From the NCBI GenBank assembly GCA_944989445.1, contig CALYLW010000696.1, positions 404,660 to 468,659 of the forward strand: a DNA stretch of 64,000 bases, read 5' to 3'. Origin of the DNA: Ampullaceana balthica. Taxonomy: Eukaryota > Mollusca > Gastropoda > Lymnaeidae. Position numbers and translations under genes: made by a program. Positions 11,071 through 23,255 of this stretch are shown piece by piece (position 1 is the stretch's first letter; the number at the start of each line of letters is the position of its first letter). The notes below the pieces were generated by a model that worked only from the letters and a program-made list of their open reading frames with translations, made no database searches and was not told where the DNA came from.

Positions 11071-14000
11071 TTTATAGTTATATTAAATGGCCACTGAAAT
11101 ATGGATCATCAGTGTCGTTTCGACTTGAAATATCTACGCATAACCCTTTTCAGGCTCATTTTTAGACATTTATCAGTCTTCTAAAACTCATAAGATGCAT
11201 TTACGGCTGGGGCCCAGCCCCAGATCCCTTAGTTCTGCTAGTTCTGTTGGTAGGACCTAGAGATTTAGGTGTAATGTCAACAAAATAAAAATCATATCTA
11301 TAGAATCATCAGCTCAAAATTTTAAAGGCAAATCAATTGTTGCATGTTTTACAAATTTAAGAATATTTTGCAATGCACTAGAATAGTGTATTAGTATTAA
11401 AAATAAGGCATGTAAATAAGGTCTTATACCGTTGAGACTTCATAAATTTTTTGATATATTTATCACTTTTTAGCAAATACATATCATTAGCCGTAAACTT
11501 ATTAAAATTAAAAGGGAATAAATGTTTCATTTAAAAAATACAAATAGGCATATCTCCGACAGCGAACCAAAACAGAAATAAAGATACAATTAATCCTTGA
11601 TCGGAAAAACTCTTAAATGATTTTCAACATTACAGATGAACTGTCCATATATTTTGTCATGTTTGCTTTAATTGAAAGCAATTAAAACGAAATTTCAGTA
11701 TCATAAACAAACCGATAAAATGCGACAGCTTTTGGATATTTGCCAATAATATTACATTGATTTTTCAGTCGCAGTAGTGGGGCGGGGAAAGCAATTAATT
11801 AAACAAGAAATATTATAGTTCTTTTAAATTACAACAGTTTCAGTTTTATAAGGAAGTAATGTATTACTGAAATTAGTAATGCTGCTCTTACAAATATAAT
11901 TTCCTTTGTGTATGTATACTTATTAATTTAATATATCTCACAAAAAATAAAAGTACATACAAACAGATAACACACATCTTTTATTCCTCCTTTAGCGTGA
12001 GAGCGTTTCGAAGTATGACTAACCAAGCGCACTGTGTAGAATGCGTGTTTAGATAAAACAGGCTTCTCAGCTGGCGAGCAGGAAATGGCAACCGAGCTAA
12101 GCGACATCACAAAGAATGCAATAATCAATCAATCACACTGGCACCGTCCCGTTTATGTTATTGTAAAGAAACATGTAGTGGAGGTAACTTATCCAGTTTT
12201 ATAGCTTAAAATTCCCATAATAACAGCTGTAAATTATTACCGATGTGTTTAAAAAGAAATGAGGCTTAACTATTAAGTCAGAAGTATGAATAAGCATAGA
12301 AATAATTTTTAGTGTAGTCGCATACATTGGTGGTTTATCGTTGACAAAGTCGTTTCCCTCAATTCTTAATGTATAACTTTTATTAAAACATGAAGAATTG
12401 TTTTAAGTTTTATTTCAAAAACAGGGACACATTTTTTTTGCTAAACATGGTTAGCGAAAGTCAGTTTCAGAACTTTAATTTTCACTTATATCGACGACCC
12501 AGATACAATTTTGTGGCTGAAAAAATACATTTATCTCCAAACCATCTGACCTTGCCAATAATTTGCTCTCGAAAGCCTTTCCATGACTAATGATTTGTAA
12601 TAATTTTTAATTTAAATCATTAATTGTATAAATTTGTTTTTTTTACTGAATTATTATATTAGTTCAAGGTCAATAAACTACATCCCATGGGCCGGATCTG
12701 GCCATCAATGCCTTTTAATCCGGCCATTGGAAATTATTTGAACAAGTTTGATAACACATATGGAAACGAGACGCATTTATACAAAAATAAATTACAAGTT
12801 CAATAGTGAATAGAACAAATGAAAATGTAGAATAAAAAAGCCACAGGTACGTTATATAAATGCTATACAATCTGTAGTGCTGGATGAGTATTCTCAAAAT
12901 ACGTCACTTTTTCTCATGTGCATTCGTTGTGTTAGTTTGGATTTTCAGATAGCAGATTAATTGGCATATATTTGTTGCATGCATGAAATAAAGATTGTGG
13001 GAGAAAGATAGAAGTGAAACAGTTTTGAACGACAATAACATTCAAGGTAATACGCTTCAAGATGTAAAGACTGATTGAAAAAAGGAGCTGTAGGCCTGAT
13101 TAGTTCTCGGTTGACAGATTTGCTATGTCCAGGCCGTCGTCTATTAATACACGGTAGCAGCTATAAGAGAGCTCTCAATGAAAAAGACCTATATATTACT
13201 TTTACATTGAACCCAGTCGTTTCTTCTATGAACTTGAATCGGGGATATGCATCATATAATCTCCGTCAGTCCCATGCTTTAAAGAAAGAAATTTTATTTG
13301 ACTTTTATGACTGTCCTTATTAAATAGAGGTGAGATGGCTTAGGGACTGCAAAATCATGTGTTCGTTTTACAATGCATATTTGCTTTAAACGCTTATTCA
13401 AATTAATTCAGATACAAATCTGAAGTCATGTACTAATCAATAATTTTGCTGAATCATGAAATCAATTATTTTTTTTTGCTGTAATGAAGAACATGGTAAA
13501 ATTATTTTCTTAAAAAAGTATTTAAAAGAAAATTAAATCCTTAATATTCTCATAGCGTAATGAAAAGGAATCCAATCATTTTACTTTATTGTGCGAAAGT
13601 GAAGAACAAGTAAATACAAGTAAAACGAATATTTTACAAATCAATAAAGTAGTATTTAGAAGAGATGTAGTAGTTGCGTCATGTGATTAAAAATAGTCTT
13701 TTTTTTCCTCAAAACTTCAACTTATTATAAAATTATTGATTTTGATAAAAGTTGTATATCTCAATTTAAAACTATATTTGTTTATATTAGTAACTTTATA
13801 AGTGAACATCTTTATATTACAATTTTAAGAAACAATATTAAAATATTAAAATGTTTGAAAAGCAATAAAGCGGGATATAAACATTATGGCTAATAAAACA
13901 CGATTATTTAATAAGAACAAAGATCTAGTTTGACATGCAGCGCATATACATTTTACGCAGCACACTCAAGGCATATATCATGGACAAAACTTCAATGTCA

Positions 14001-14985
14001 CACAACCTAAAAAAAACATAGCCAAAATTCTTAAATCCAATTTTCATAGTCGATGAGATGCTAATTCATTAGCTTTAATCGAGAAAAGCTGTCGAAATTT
14101 CTTTTTTATGTACCGTACGCTATTCGAGGATAGAAGCATAAAGTTTAACATTAGCTATTAAGAAATGACTCATGATGCTAGAAAAAACTCAAGAGCTAAA
14201 ACCTCAGTTGTCTCAATGTATATTTATCCATGAATTTGAATCATAAGTGTCATAAGCTCACTGACAAAAACTATAAAGATATATAATTAACATCTTAAAA
14301 ACAGTCTCATGACTTTCACTTTTCAAATTAATATTTTGCTAATGGTCAATCCACAAATAAATAAAAATCAGGAAACAATTTCATGACATCTTCTGAAAAT
14401 TGTGAGGCTAAATTTACATTATGTTAGGTTATTAAACAAATAGAAATGACATCATTAGTTGTACCAAAGTATATTTTTTAACTCAAATATTAGGGCAATA
14501 GAAAAAATAAGTGGAATAGAAAGTGTTTCCCATTGATAAGCGTTTGACAAATTGGTTCAGCTCTTTCCCTCAAGGTAAAAGTGAAGTTTAAAAAAAGCTT
14601 ACTTTGAAACTTAAGTCATAACAAGTCACACATAAGTTAAAATAAAGTCTTGTGTGAAACGAAAAATTCACGGAGACAGAATAGAGTCACGGGTTCTCTT
14701 CTCGGTGTTTGCATGGCCCCCGGGGCATTGTGCTAGCCACACAATCCCTTGCTCGTTAGTGGTGGCTAAATAAAACGTGTGAAGGCTATTTAATTTGCCC
14801 CATATTCCGTCATGAATTGGAAAGGGGATTATGAGATAGAAAACTGGAGAAATTACAGAACTTTTGAAAGATTTAATGTGTATATAAAATAAATAGTCAA
14901 ACTTCCTCACAAACCATCAATAATTATGAAAAGAAAAGTCATTAGAAATATTGTTTAAAAAATTTGTTTATGCTTTATTAAGAAT
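11071..14985. other. Nearly 4 kb without a recognised gene
   Basis: AT-rich throughout. Small frames (10932-11165, 12390-12590, 13075-13323) have no recognisable domain. Two GC-richer islands stand out: 11205-11235, containing the palindrome-like ggctggggcccagcccc, and 14680-14830. A short gggccggatctggcc motif at 12688 resembles hAT end sequence but has no partner. Confidence 0.5.
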
Positions 14986-15014
14986 TTTCTTTACAAAAAT
15001 AAAATATCAAAATA

Positions 15015-15113
15015 AATATATCTTATCTTATCTATACAGACGCTCCTTCTATGTAGAAGATAATTGCGTCCACAGACCATGACGGATGATCCGTTGTCAA
15101 ATGATGCAGCGTT
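15015..15113 (-). repeat. SINE 3' fragment
   Basis: The reverse complement matches the 3' third of the SINE at 45375-45653: gtgaacgctgcatca, catggtctgtggacgcaatt, tcttct, gaaggagcgtctgt, then a gataagataa tail. The tRNA-derived head is missing, so the copy is 5'-truncated, as expected for retroposition. Confidence 0.85.
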
Positions 15114-15255
15114 CACAAATAAATAAATAAAAACTAGTTAAAACGATATATATGGAGTCTTCGGGTTACCCCGTCTCGACTTACACTGCTTTGTGGTTAC
15201 GAATGCGCCCCCATAAAAATATATAAAATAATAATACGCGTAATTCCGTAATTTT

Positions 15256-15735
15256 AAATCCTTTATATTAAATAGTGGTGTCTGCTTGCGTGCCGAAGAA
15301 TACTGTGGATCGATTTTAGCCCACTTCCTCGTATGCTGGCGAGCTGAAATTTTGCAGTCAGAATTGTGGCGATGATTAAAATGATGTATTAAAATTTCAG
15401 ATCGATCGAAAGTACTGTTATTAAATTAATGAATTTTCAGATATCTCTATTTATCTCTATGTACATGTTTTTTTTGTGCTAGAGTGTCGCGATGCGTATT
15501 ATATTGAACAATCTTTCCTGTCGCTCTGTGCAGTGCGTATTATATTGACGATACTTTTTAAAAAATATCTTCCCGATCGGTGCGCATTATATTAAACATG
15601 TTGTATGAGACATAACTAAAATTTTGGATTTTTAAATTGTCTTGCGCTGTGTATAATTATGAAAATTTATTTAGTTATGTATCGTATATAAAGGATTTAT
15701 AGTAAAACACTTGTTTTGTAGGGGATTTTTTTATT
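15256..15735 (+). mobile_element. HINE-like repeat (Rep490), diverged single copy
   Basis: Begins aaatcctttatatta and ends with ataaaggatttatag followed by a T-rich tail, the same end structure as the arrays at 37224 and 48802. It keeps the iteron motifs (tgcgtattatattga near 15497 and 15533, gtgcgcattatattaaac near 15580) and the ctgaaattttgc / caaaatttcag-like inverted pair. The CTTG microsatellite is almost absent here. It is probably an old member of the family. Confidence 0.8.
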
Positions 15736-15874
15736 TAATATATTTTTTGTTAACTTTTATTTTTCCATGGGGTAAGGTACGGGGTAAAACATTGCTGAAG
15801 TAATTTCGAGTACGAACTCCTATTTGTTTCCTCTTGTTTATATTTTTTTATTAACTTTTACATATTTATATATA

Positions 15875-17644
15875 TGTTACAGGCAATGTGTGAAATCAGG
15901 CATTCTATATAATGTCTAGGCAATGTATAGATTGCCTAATGGTTTCAGGCAAAGTATGAAATTTGTACAACGATTGCATACTTTGCCTAGGCATTCTATA
16001 GAATGCCGGATTTTCTTTAGGCAAAATGTAAAAAAGAGCACAACAAACGATTTTATTGATAATTACGTATTTTAAAGTTAAAGTAATAAAAAAAAAGCAC
16101 ATGATCGACGATTTTATTATTTTTTCGAGGTCTTGCCCTGATTCCAAATCTTGTAAAACATCGTCAGGTATTGACGACGTTGTGAGGCCTACCTTAGCTC
16201 TGCAGCCAATCCCAGAATGAAAAGCTCTGTTCTTCTTGAATTGGACGAACCGTAACCCCTCAATCCATTGGCCAGTTATTTCATCTTGCATCCAAGCACA
16301 CACAGCATATTTTCGATGTCGTGGTTATCTCTTTCGTCGCTCCCCTGGCTTTGCATGTGGCACAGATAACCATGAACGATCTTCAAGGTGGGCTGCTACT
16401 CCTTTAGGCTACTTACCACATTATTTGCAAATTCCCTCCCGTTATTGGACTGTAGATTCATTGTAGCACCAAGCGATGTAAATATGTCTACGAGCTGGTA
16501 TGCTACTTCTTGTGACCTCTTTGTCTTCAGGGCCCTGAGAACCACGAACTTGGCGGGATGATCTTGATACACCATGATCAACTTGTATTCCCCATCAGGA
16601 TGGGATTGTAAGTCGATTAGATGGACTGAAAACGAGAGATTAATTCAGAAAAAGGTATTGGCTTGACAACAATGCCTTTTTTTACGCCTTTTTGTTTTTC
16701 TGGCAAGGTTCTCTAAGGCTAATGATCCTACATGTGGAAGAAAATCAGCAGCCCCAAGCCTAATGCTCTTCATGGGTCTTCCTGGAAGACCCCCCCATGC
16801 TATCTGGTCCCACTAAGGTTAATAAACAGTACAATATCAATTGGGTAGCGTTCTTGTATGTGGGTGAAAGTTCTTTCAACATTCTTTCCGGTCCTCTTTA
16901 ACCAATGACCAAATGGGATTTATGAAGTACGTCAAATATCTCGGAGCCCACGACTTAAACTGAATGGCACTCACTCCTTCTTTAACAGGTTAGATAAACT
17001 TAATCTTATTTTCCATCATCATGACATCAAAGTGTTTCACAAGCCAATAGTCCCGTGGTTATTGCTTAATCGTTGTCTTAGCCATTTTCACATCGTCCAC
17101 CAATATTTGTTAACAGTTTCGGTTTTAAGTTACGCTGTTTTTAGCAGCATTGACTCTTACTTTAGATAACTCATCGTAGAACCGTCGTTGCATGTCAACA
17201 TAGCGTGAGTCCTGTAATAGCACTACATCCTCTTCCGACATGGTCACACAGCAATCCAAGGGGAAACGTTATGGGAGAACATCTGTGGAATCTCAGCCGG
17301 ATGATATAAACGGACGTCGTGAGAAGAATTTTGCAAAATTGTCTTTGATTTGGTAGTGGAACCTCGTACCAGCTAAACGCTGTCTTACGATAACTTTCAA
17401 CACACAGGCTTCAATCGCCATAATCAAATAACGACCAAAGTGCCACCGCCAGCATCAGTGGCTTGAAAAATGGCAGGGGTAGGCCAATTACATACTTTGC
17501 CTGACGACAACTCGGCATTCTATAGAATGCCTAGGCAATGTATGGAATAGCAATCATTTCATACTTTGACTGAAACCATCAGGCATTCTATACATTGCCT
17601 ATGTATTCTATAGAATGCCTGAATTTCACACTTTGCCTGTAACA
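15875..17644 (-). mobile_element. Ginger-like DNA transposon with ~150-bp inverted repeats
   Basis: The ends are tgttacaggcaa on the left and its complement, ttgcctgtaaca, on the right, within inverted repeats of about 150 bp rich in aggcattctatagaatgcc-type palindromes (15875-16030 and 17490-17644). The flanks are tata at 15871-15874 and 17645-17648, consistent with a 4-bp duplication, although the low-complexity TA context weakens this. The interior encodes a broken KRBA2-like retroviral-type integrase on the minus strand. An rve-type integrase in a TIR element points to Ginger or a related group. The class name is inference. Confidence 0.72.
16110..17241 (-). pseudogene. KRBA2-like DDE integrase (transposase), broken
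   Basis: The likely start is MSEEDVV at 17241. Integrase core blocks are readable on the minus strand: HLIDLQSHPDGEYKLIMVYQD near 16580 (first catalytic Asp), FTSLGATMNLQSNNGREF near 16460, SQGSDERDN near 16350 (catalytic Glu region) and WIEGLRFVQFKKNRAFHSG near 16250. The usual SDNG-type second Asp is Asn here (SNNG), and at least two frameshifts and several stops occur upstream. The product would have been a cut-and-paste recombinase acting on the surrounding inverted repeats. It is not functional. Confidence 0.78.
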
Positions 17645-17655
17645 TATATATATAT

Positions 17656-18469
17656 TAGGGCTGCGGAAATTAACGATTAATTTCTCGATTAATCGTTAAA
17701 AATTTAATGATTAAAATTGTTTTAACGATTAATCGACCCACATCTTATAAATGTACTGGAAGTCAAAAAGTATAATATTTAGACAGATAAATATAAACTA
17801 ATTTTCGGACGATTACACGAACATTTTGGTTTTAAACTATAGACTGACGTGAATGTTCACAATGTAGATAGCGGTTATTGTGTCCATTGAGAGAAATCGT
17901 TTGCCTGCCATAAGTCTAAGCTTCGTTGGTCGGTGTGCAAAGTTAACACAAAATAAAAACCTGGTGTGCAAAGTTTCACAACGATCATTTTTTTGAGTGC
18001 TATATTTTACAAAAATTTGCTGCGCGGTGATTCTAAACACCTGCGTGTCGTCGGTCAAATATCTGCGCAGCCACGCTGCTTAAAGGGAACATTGCTACCA
18101 TAGTTCTAACACTCCGCTTACATATCACCTGAAAACCAAACATCCACTACAGTATCAGAAACTTCAGCTGAGACAATCTAAAGCTATGTGAACAACTGTT
18201 CAGCTCGGCTGGTTATATTGTCAATAAGACCCGCTCATCACTTCAACCAAATAATGTCAACACACTTGTCTGTTTGCGTTGTTGGTTAAAAGATGTCATA
18301 TAAAGAAGACATTCCAGTGTTTTTTTAGATTTTTGACAAGTACGTTTAATAAATTTTACTTATGACACCATAAATTTTAATTTTCAGATTTAATCGAAAT
18401 TAACGATTAATTAATCGTTAATTTTTAAAAATTTAACGATTAAATTTACATTAATCGTTAGCAGCCCTA
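17656..18469. mobile_element. Non-autonomous hAT element, 814 bp
   Basis: Ends are tagggctgcggaaattaacg and the complement agggctgctaacgattaatg, with adjoining clusters of the motif taacgattaatcg. Flanking 8-mers are atatatat and atattaat, an approximate duplication. The interior matches 54763-55756 and, in reverse orientation, 63304-64000 (for example the block cagctcggctggttatattg). No transposase remains. It begins 12 bp after the Ginger-like element. Confidence 0.82.
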
Positions 18470-18819
18470 ATATTAATGTTACAACTGAACTTTGGGTTAC
18501 GAAGTTTTTTCAGAACGATCAAAGTCGTAACTCGAAATCCCCTGTATACATAAAAACAACAAATATTATTAATAACTTAAAATAAGATAAAGCTTAAACA
18601 TTATTTCAGGCTGTCAATTAAACTTACAATATTTATTCTCCTGTGAAAAAGTAATAAGTTAAATTAGTTTTTTTACAGCCCTTTTGTCAACATTAATGTT
18701 TGCCATGTTTACTTGTGTTTATCGCAACTTTTCTGCTAAGTGATTAATGTTAACTTATTTAACAAATATTTCATTACCCTCCTACTTCTTATTATTTTGC
18801 ATTAACTAGGGGAGAATTA
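18470..18819. other. AT-rich spacer with a possible pogo-like end
   Basis: The stretch tgggttacgaa ... cgtaactcgaaatcccctgta (18492-18546) resembles the end of Tigger/pogo-type elements read in reverse, but no mate was found. The remainder is featureless. Confidence 0.35.
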
Positions 18820-19759
18820 TCAAATAAATCTAACCACAGCAAGTGAACTTTTATTGAATCCGTTCTCTTGTGCATAACTGTGCACGTGATGTGTTACATA
18901 CTTCTCAACAAAATGCGTGACATCTTTTGAAAGTATAAATACAGCAGCGCCACTTGATCCTGGACATGTGCTGGTTGTATATGTGTGTTTTAAATATGTA
19001 TAATGATAAGTCTCAGCAATTGAATAATTATATATTTCATGACCCACTGAAACTTGTTTAGAACAACCGTGTGGATGAGATAATATTATAGCAATTTTAT
19101 CTGATTTACATTTGGTTTGAAATTCGTTTTCTTCATAAATTTCACATAACTTTTTAGTCATATTTAAAAGTGCATTTGTTAAATCGACATCACATGTGAC
19201 ACATTTAAGATAACAAGTATCACCTTCAATATCCTTATCCACAACCTCCCAACCATCCAGTTGTACCGAAGGAATGCCTAGTCCCATCATAAAATAAACT
19301 TGTCGTTGTGTGACGTGCTTCTAAATCATCGAAAACGACATGTGTTGCTGTTTTCATGTAAATATGAAAATACACTATACTGGGCGAAACATAATGTTGA
19401 CATTTATGACAATAACATGATGTCTGGTGCCAGTCTTTCTATTTGACGTATTAAGAAAATTTCCCCTGTGCCAACACGCATGACATCACTACCACGCATG
19501 TTATAAAAAGCATATGGTTGTTTGGTGTCGGGCCAGAATTCAGGTCTCTCAGTGCTAGTTATTTTGACAGCTACACGAACTGTGAGATCAGCCAAGGCTT
19601 TAACTAGCTCAACTAAATCATTATCATGATATCCTTCGGGTAAGTGATTAATGTTAAAGTCATTAACAGGTACTAACTGTTTGTGTCCTGGATTTTTTCT
19701 GCATCCATGGAATAAATTATGTAGATCAGCCTCAACTCTTTGTGCTGGAAGTGCTTCGG
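18820..19759 (-). pseudogene. PA-clan trypsin-like serine protease, frameshifted copy
   Basis: Minus-strand last-exon-like segment beginning after a pyrimidine-rich acceptor (ttttacctgcag, AG at 19760-19761). Three successive frames each hold one part of the fold. The N-terminal part (19595-19404) carries a GTGE motif. The catalytic His motif KTATHVVFDD is at about 19350-19325. The C-terminal frame (19290-18820) has GDTCYLKCVTC, LSHPHG and STCPGSSGAAVF with the catalytic Ser. The same order, including a Cys-rich CxCxxC before the His, occurs in the intact exon at 27949-28895. Two frameshifts (near 19415 and 19300) indicate a pseudogene unless they are sequence errors. Confidence 0.75.
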
Positions 19760-19875
19760 CTGCAGGTAAAATAAAAAATAATTGTTTAGTCGAGAGGCAC
19801 TTTGGTATCTTAAAATTGGTGTCAATTTTGATCTACTCATCAACTATGGCTATAAAACAGTTAAGCAGTATTTAA

Positions 19876-20759
19876 TTATCAGATTTTATTTAGATTTCTA
19901 TTTGGTAAACTACATATTTTAACAGGTCACTCATTAAATAAAAAGGATAATGCAGATACATTTTTAACTGGTTTACAATAAAAAAAAACATATTTAAAAA
20001 ACAAATTAGGAAATAAAAATATCCAACATAGTTAAAACATACACCGAGTCGTAACCTTTGATTTACAACAGTCAAAATCTGTTAAAGCAATTATATCTGT
20101 ATAAAAGAACTGACAAATAACTTTGATTTGATGAATTTGATATTATCGTTTAGGTCAAAATACTTTTTGGTTTGATATTAAAATAATAAAATTATTCTAT
20201 TATTTGTTTGTGACGAATTTTTAGATTAGAAGATTATTACGTACTATGATTTAACTATAGTTTATTACTGGTCTTAGAGGTTTTTTTTTAAATTAAAGAA
20301 AAGTTGATAATGTGTTTGTTTTCCTCTTTTGATATGGCAACCCCTTTTAAGCGTGAATTCTAAACTGGAAGAACTAGAATTTGTATGTGATCTAGCTTAA
20401 TGTACAAACAAATGATTTTATCCCTTAGTTTAGGAGGGTTGTATTAGAATCTATTAATTAGATTATAATTGAATTGTTTATTTCTTATTTAGAATGAATA
20501 TATGAATGCATTACAAATTTGCATTATATTCTTCTGTCCTATAGTCTTTCCAGTTGTATTAATTCTATTACATGTAATTCACTCTTGTCAATTTTGAGTT
20601 TTCTCTTTTTATAATATGTTATAGTCTATAAATGTTTTACTAAGTCACTTTGATTAAGTTGAAAGTTTACGAAATATTTTAAACTAATATGTGTTAATTT
20701 ATCGTTTTTATTATCTTAATGCTTTGAAGTGTAATACATTAATGAGTAATATATTGTAT
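19876..20759. other. AT-rich spacer, nothing recognised
   Basis: No gene, repeat end or RNA gene is supported between the protease pseudogene's upstream intron and the 3' end of LINE C. Confidence 0.6.
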
Positions 20760-20774
20760 TCAAAATTGTGACTT

Positions 20775-20830
20775 CTTATCTTATCTGTTTCAGACGCTCC
20801 TTCTATACAGAAGATTATTGCGTCACTACG
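20775..20830 (-). promoter_or_regulatory. LINE C 3' hairpin tail (putative RT recognition site)
   Basis: On the minus strand the sequence gacgcaataatcttctgtat then agaaggagcgtc forms a stem GACGC/GCGTC with an inner CTTCT/AGAAG stem, followed by gataagataag. It is nearly identical to the end of the SINE (45600-45652) and of the fragment at 15015-15113. Stringent LINE RTs recognise such 3' hairpins, so this is the likely trans-mobilisation signal. Confidence 0.7.
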
Positions 20831-20998
20831 CTTATCTATGTTTGTGTTTAGTCCTGCATTCTTATTAGAGTTTTAAATGTTGATAAAGTGTTGGCTTTCC
20901 TGGTTTCTTCAGGCAACCCATTCCACGCCCGAATTCCGGACGGGAAGAACGAACATTAGTATGAGTTTGTTCTTGCATACGGAATAAGAAAGGTGTTT

Positions 20999-22195
20999 TT
21001 AATCCTTATGTCTATCTGAGGGTTGTATTAAGTTATCTTTGTGTTGTATTTCTAAATAAGGGTTAATTGCTTTATGTATGATTACTACTTTACTCTTGGT
21101 TCTTCTATCCTCTAGTGTTTCAAGGTTTAATGATTTAACTAATGGTGTTATTCTAGTCAGTTTTGAATATTCTCCAGTAATAAATCTGGCAGCTCTTTTT
21201 TGGATTTGTTCTAGTTTATCAATGTTTTCTTTGGTGGATGGGTCCCATACAGAAGATGCATATTCTAGTACAGGTCTCACCAAAGTGTGATAGCAATTTA
21301 ATTTTATATCTTTATTACATTTGTAAAGGTTTCTTTTTGTAAAGCCTAAGGTTAAGTTTGATTTTTTAATAACTTCATTGACATGGGGATTCCATGATAA
21401 TTTCTCATTTATTATGACTCCTAAGTATTTTGCATCTTTAGTTTGGGTTAGTTCCTTTCCATGAATGAAATATTTTGAATTTATTTGTTTCTTTTTCTTT
21501 GTTACTCTTAACAGTTGACACTTTTCTGGGTGGAAACTCATACTCCAATTAGTTTCCCATTTTATCAATTCATCTAGGTCTTTTTGTAAAATTTTGCTAT
21601 CTTGTTCTGATTTAATTATTCTATAGATTATACAATCTTCAGCAAATAACCTAACTTTTGTTCCTGTTGAGATGTTGTTGGGTAAATCATTTATATATAT
21701 TAAAAAGAGTAAGGGACCTAGCACAGTTCCTTGTGGAACTCCTGAATTAACCTTTATTGGTGCAGATTTAGATCCATTAATTATTACAGTTTGCTCCCTG
21801 CCCAAAAGGAAGTCTTGGATCCAGTGATGTAAGGAACCTGAGTTTCCAAAGTAGTTAAGTTTTTTAAGTAAACTAAGGTGGTGAACTTTGTCAAATGCTT
21901 TTGAGAAGTCTAGTAATATTGTATCTATTTGATCATGTTTGTCTAAGCCTTTTGATAGTTCATCTATTAAACCTATTAATTGTGTTTCACATGATCTGTT
22001 TTTTCTAAAGCCGTGTTGATGTGGGCATAGGGCATTATATTTGTCAAGGTGGTTAACTATTCTACTATATATTATGTGTTCTAGTAATATACAGGTGATA
22101 CTATTAAGTGATACAGGCCTGTAATTACCAGGGTCTGATTTACCCCCTTTCTTAAATAGTGGAGTTACGTTAGCTAATTTCCAATCCTGGGGCAC
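20999..22195 (-). pseudogene. LINE C reverse transcriptase, 398-codon frame
   Basis: RT blocks run in order: PLFKKGGKSDPGNYRPVSL (motif 1-like, residues 12-30), LLDFSKAFDKVHH (motif A, Asp96), SGVPQGTVLGPLLFLIYIND (motif B, about 151-170), FAED (motif C, 184-187), then KYLGVIINEKLSW and SSVWDPST of the thumb region. Motif C should be F/YADD. Here the first catalytic Asp is Glu186 (GAA, 21640-21638), which should abolish polymerisation. The first Met is not the true start. The frame continues upstream across a frameshift from 22623-22399. No RNase H follows, as expected for CR1-like elements. Confidence 0.9.
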
Positions 22196-22398
22196 TTTAC
22201 CCTGGCTTAGAGAGCTTGAAAGAGAACTACAAGGATTGGGGACAGTTCATTGCTTAGTTCTTTTAATAACCTTGCTGGCAAATCATCTGGGCCAGTAGCT
22301 TTGTTTATTTTAAAGTTTTTTAGGAGTGAATGTATACCTATCTCATCTACAGTTATGTTACCTATTTCCTCCATTTTATTTAAATGTATTAAGACTTC

Positions 22399-23250
22399 CT
22401 AGTCGCCTGAGGCAGAAAAAGACGATGCAAAATATGTGTTAAGGATATTAGCTTTAGTTTCATTATCATTATAGGTTTTATTATTTGAGCCTTTTAGTGT
22501 GGCTATTCCTGTAGGTTCCATTTTTTTAGATTTGATAAAGGGCCATACGTTTTTATTGTTATCTTTGGTAATTACATTGTTTATATATTCATTTTGGAGG
22601 TTTCGACTAAGTTTTTGTGTCAAGTGTTTAATCTTTAAGTATTTTTTGTGTATCCTATATGAATAGGTAGCTTTATATTTCTTAAATAAGTTCTCTTTTT
22701 GTTTGCATAGCTTTTCAATCTAGAATTGAACCAGCATTTGTTAATTTTATTTGATGTTAGTTTTGTTGGAACATTCTCATCCATTATAGTTTTTAGATTT
22801 GCTTTTATATCTTTCCAAATTTCTTCTACTGGGCTATTTGTGTTAAATTTACTTAGGAAAGTTTGTTGGTAGTTAGCCGCTAATTGGTGTAGTTTTATTG
22901 AATTACATTTATTCCAAGGATAGATTATTCTTCTAGGTATCTTATTAATTTTAGTTTTTATTGTATTGGTGACCCTAACAATATCATGGTCGGACAGTCC
23001 TGGAATTATTTTATAGTCTAACACTAGTCCGGGTCTATTTGTTAGGAATAAATATAGTGTTTTTTTTCCTTGTTGCTGTTTTTACTATCTGTTCTAGGTT
23101 TGTGTTGTTTATAGTGTCAAAAAAAGTGTTCATTAATTTCTTTGTTAGTTTGATGGTTATCAATTGTATAATTTTTCCAATTTATATCTGGAAGATTAAA
23201 GTGCCCCCATAATCTATAGAACTGCATTTTTATTATTCTCTTTTATGAAA
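22399..23250 (-). pseudogene. LINE C endonuclease C-terminus and linker, frameshifted
   Basis: The endonuclease tail GLSDHDIV (His of the SDH motif) lies near 23000 in the frame 23024-22635, followed by a basic linker. The frame 22623-22399 continues the linker toward the RT. Between 23250 and 23030, read with shifts, a GHFNLPDINW block replaces the usual GDFNLPDINW, so the endonuclease catalytic Asp is His. Frames change at about 23250, 22630 and 22300. Confidence 0.75.
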
Positions 23251-23255
23251 GTTAA

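Noticed and set aside
13075..13323. 82-codon plus frame as a possible gene
   Set aside because: No family resemblance, no splice context and no neighbouring coding signal. Compatible with chance.
14668..14910. GC-richer 80-codon minus frame, considered as SINE or gene
   Set aside because: A gtcacgggttctc stretch resembles a B box, but no box A, tail or duplication was found, and the peptide has no recognisable domain.
15140..15215. Sequence resembling pogo/Tigger ends (tcgggttacc, ggttacgaatgcg) as mate of 18492-18546
   Set aside because: The two ends do not form a convincing inverted repeat, and the distance includes three other elements.
16236..16466. Plus-strand 76-codon frame
   Set aside because: Antisense to the integrase core, which has clear motifs on the minus strand.
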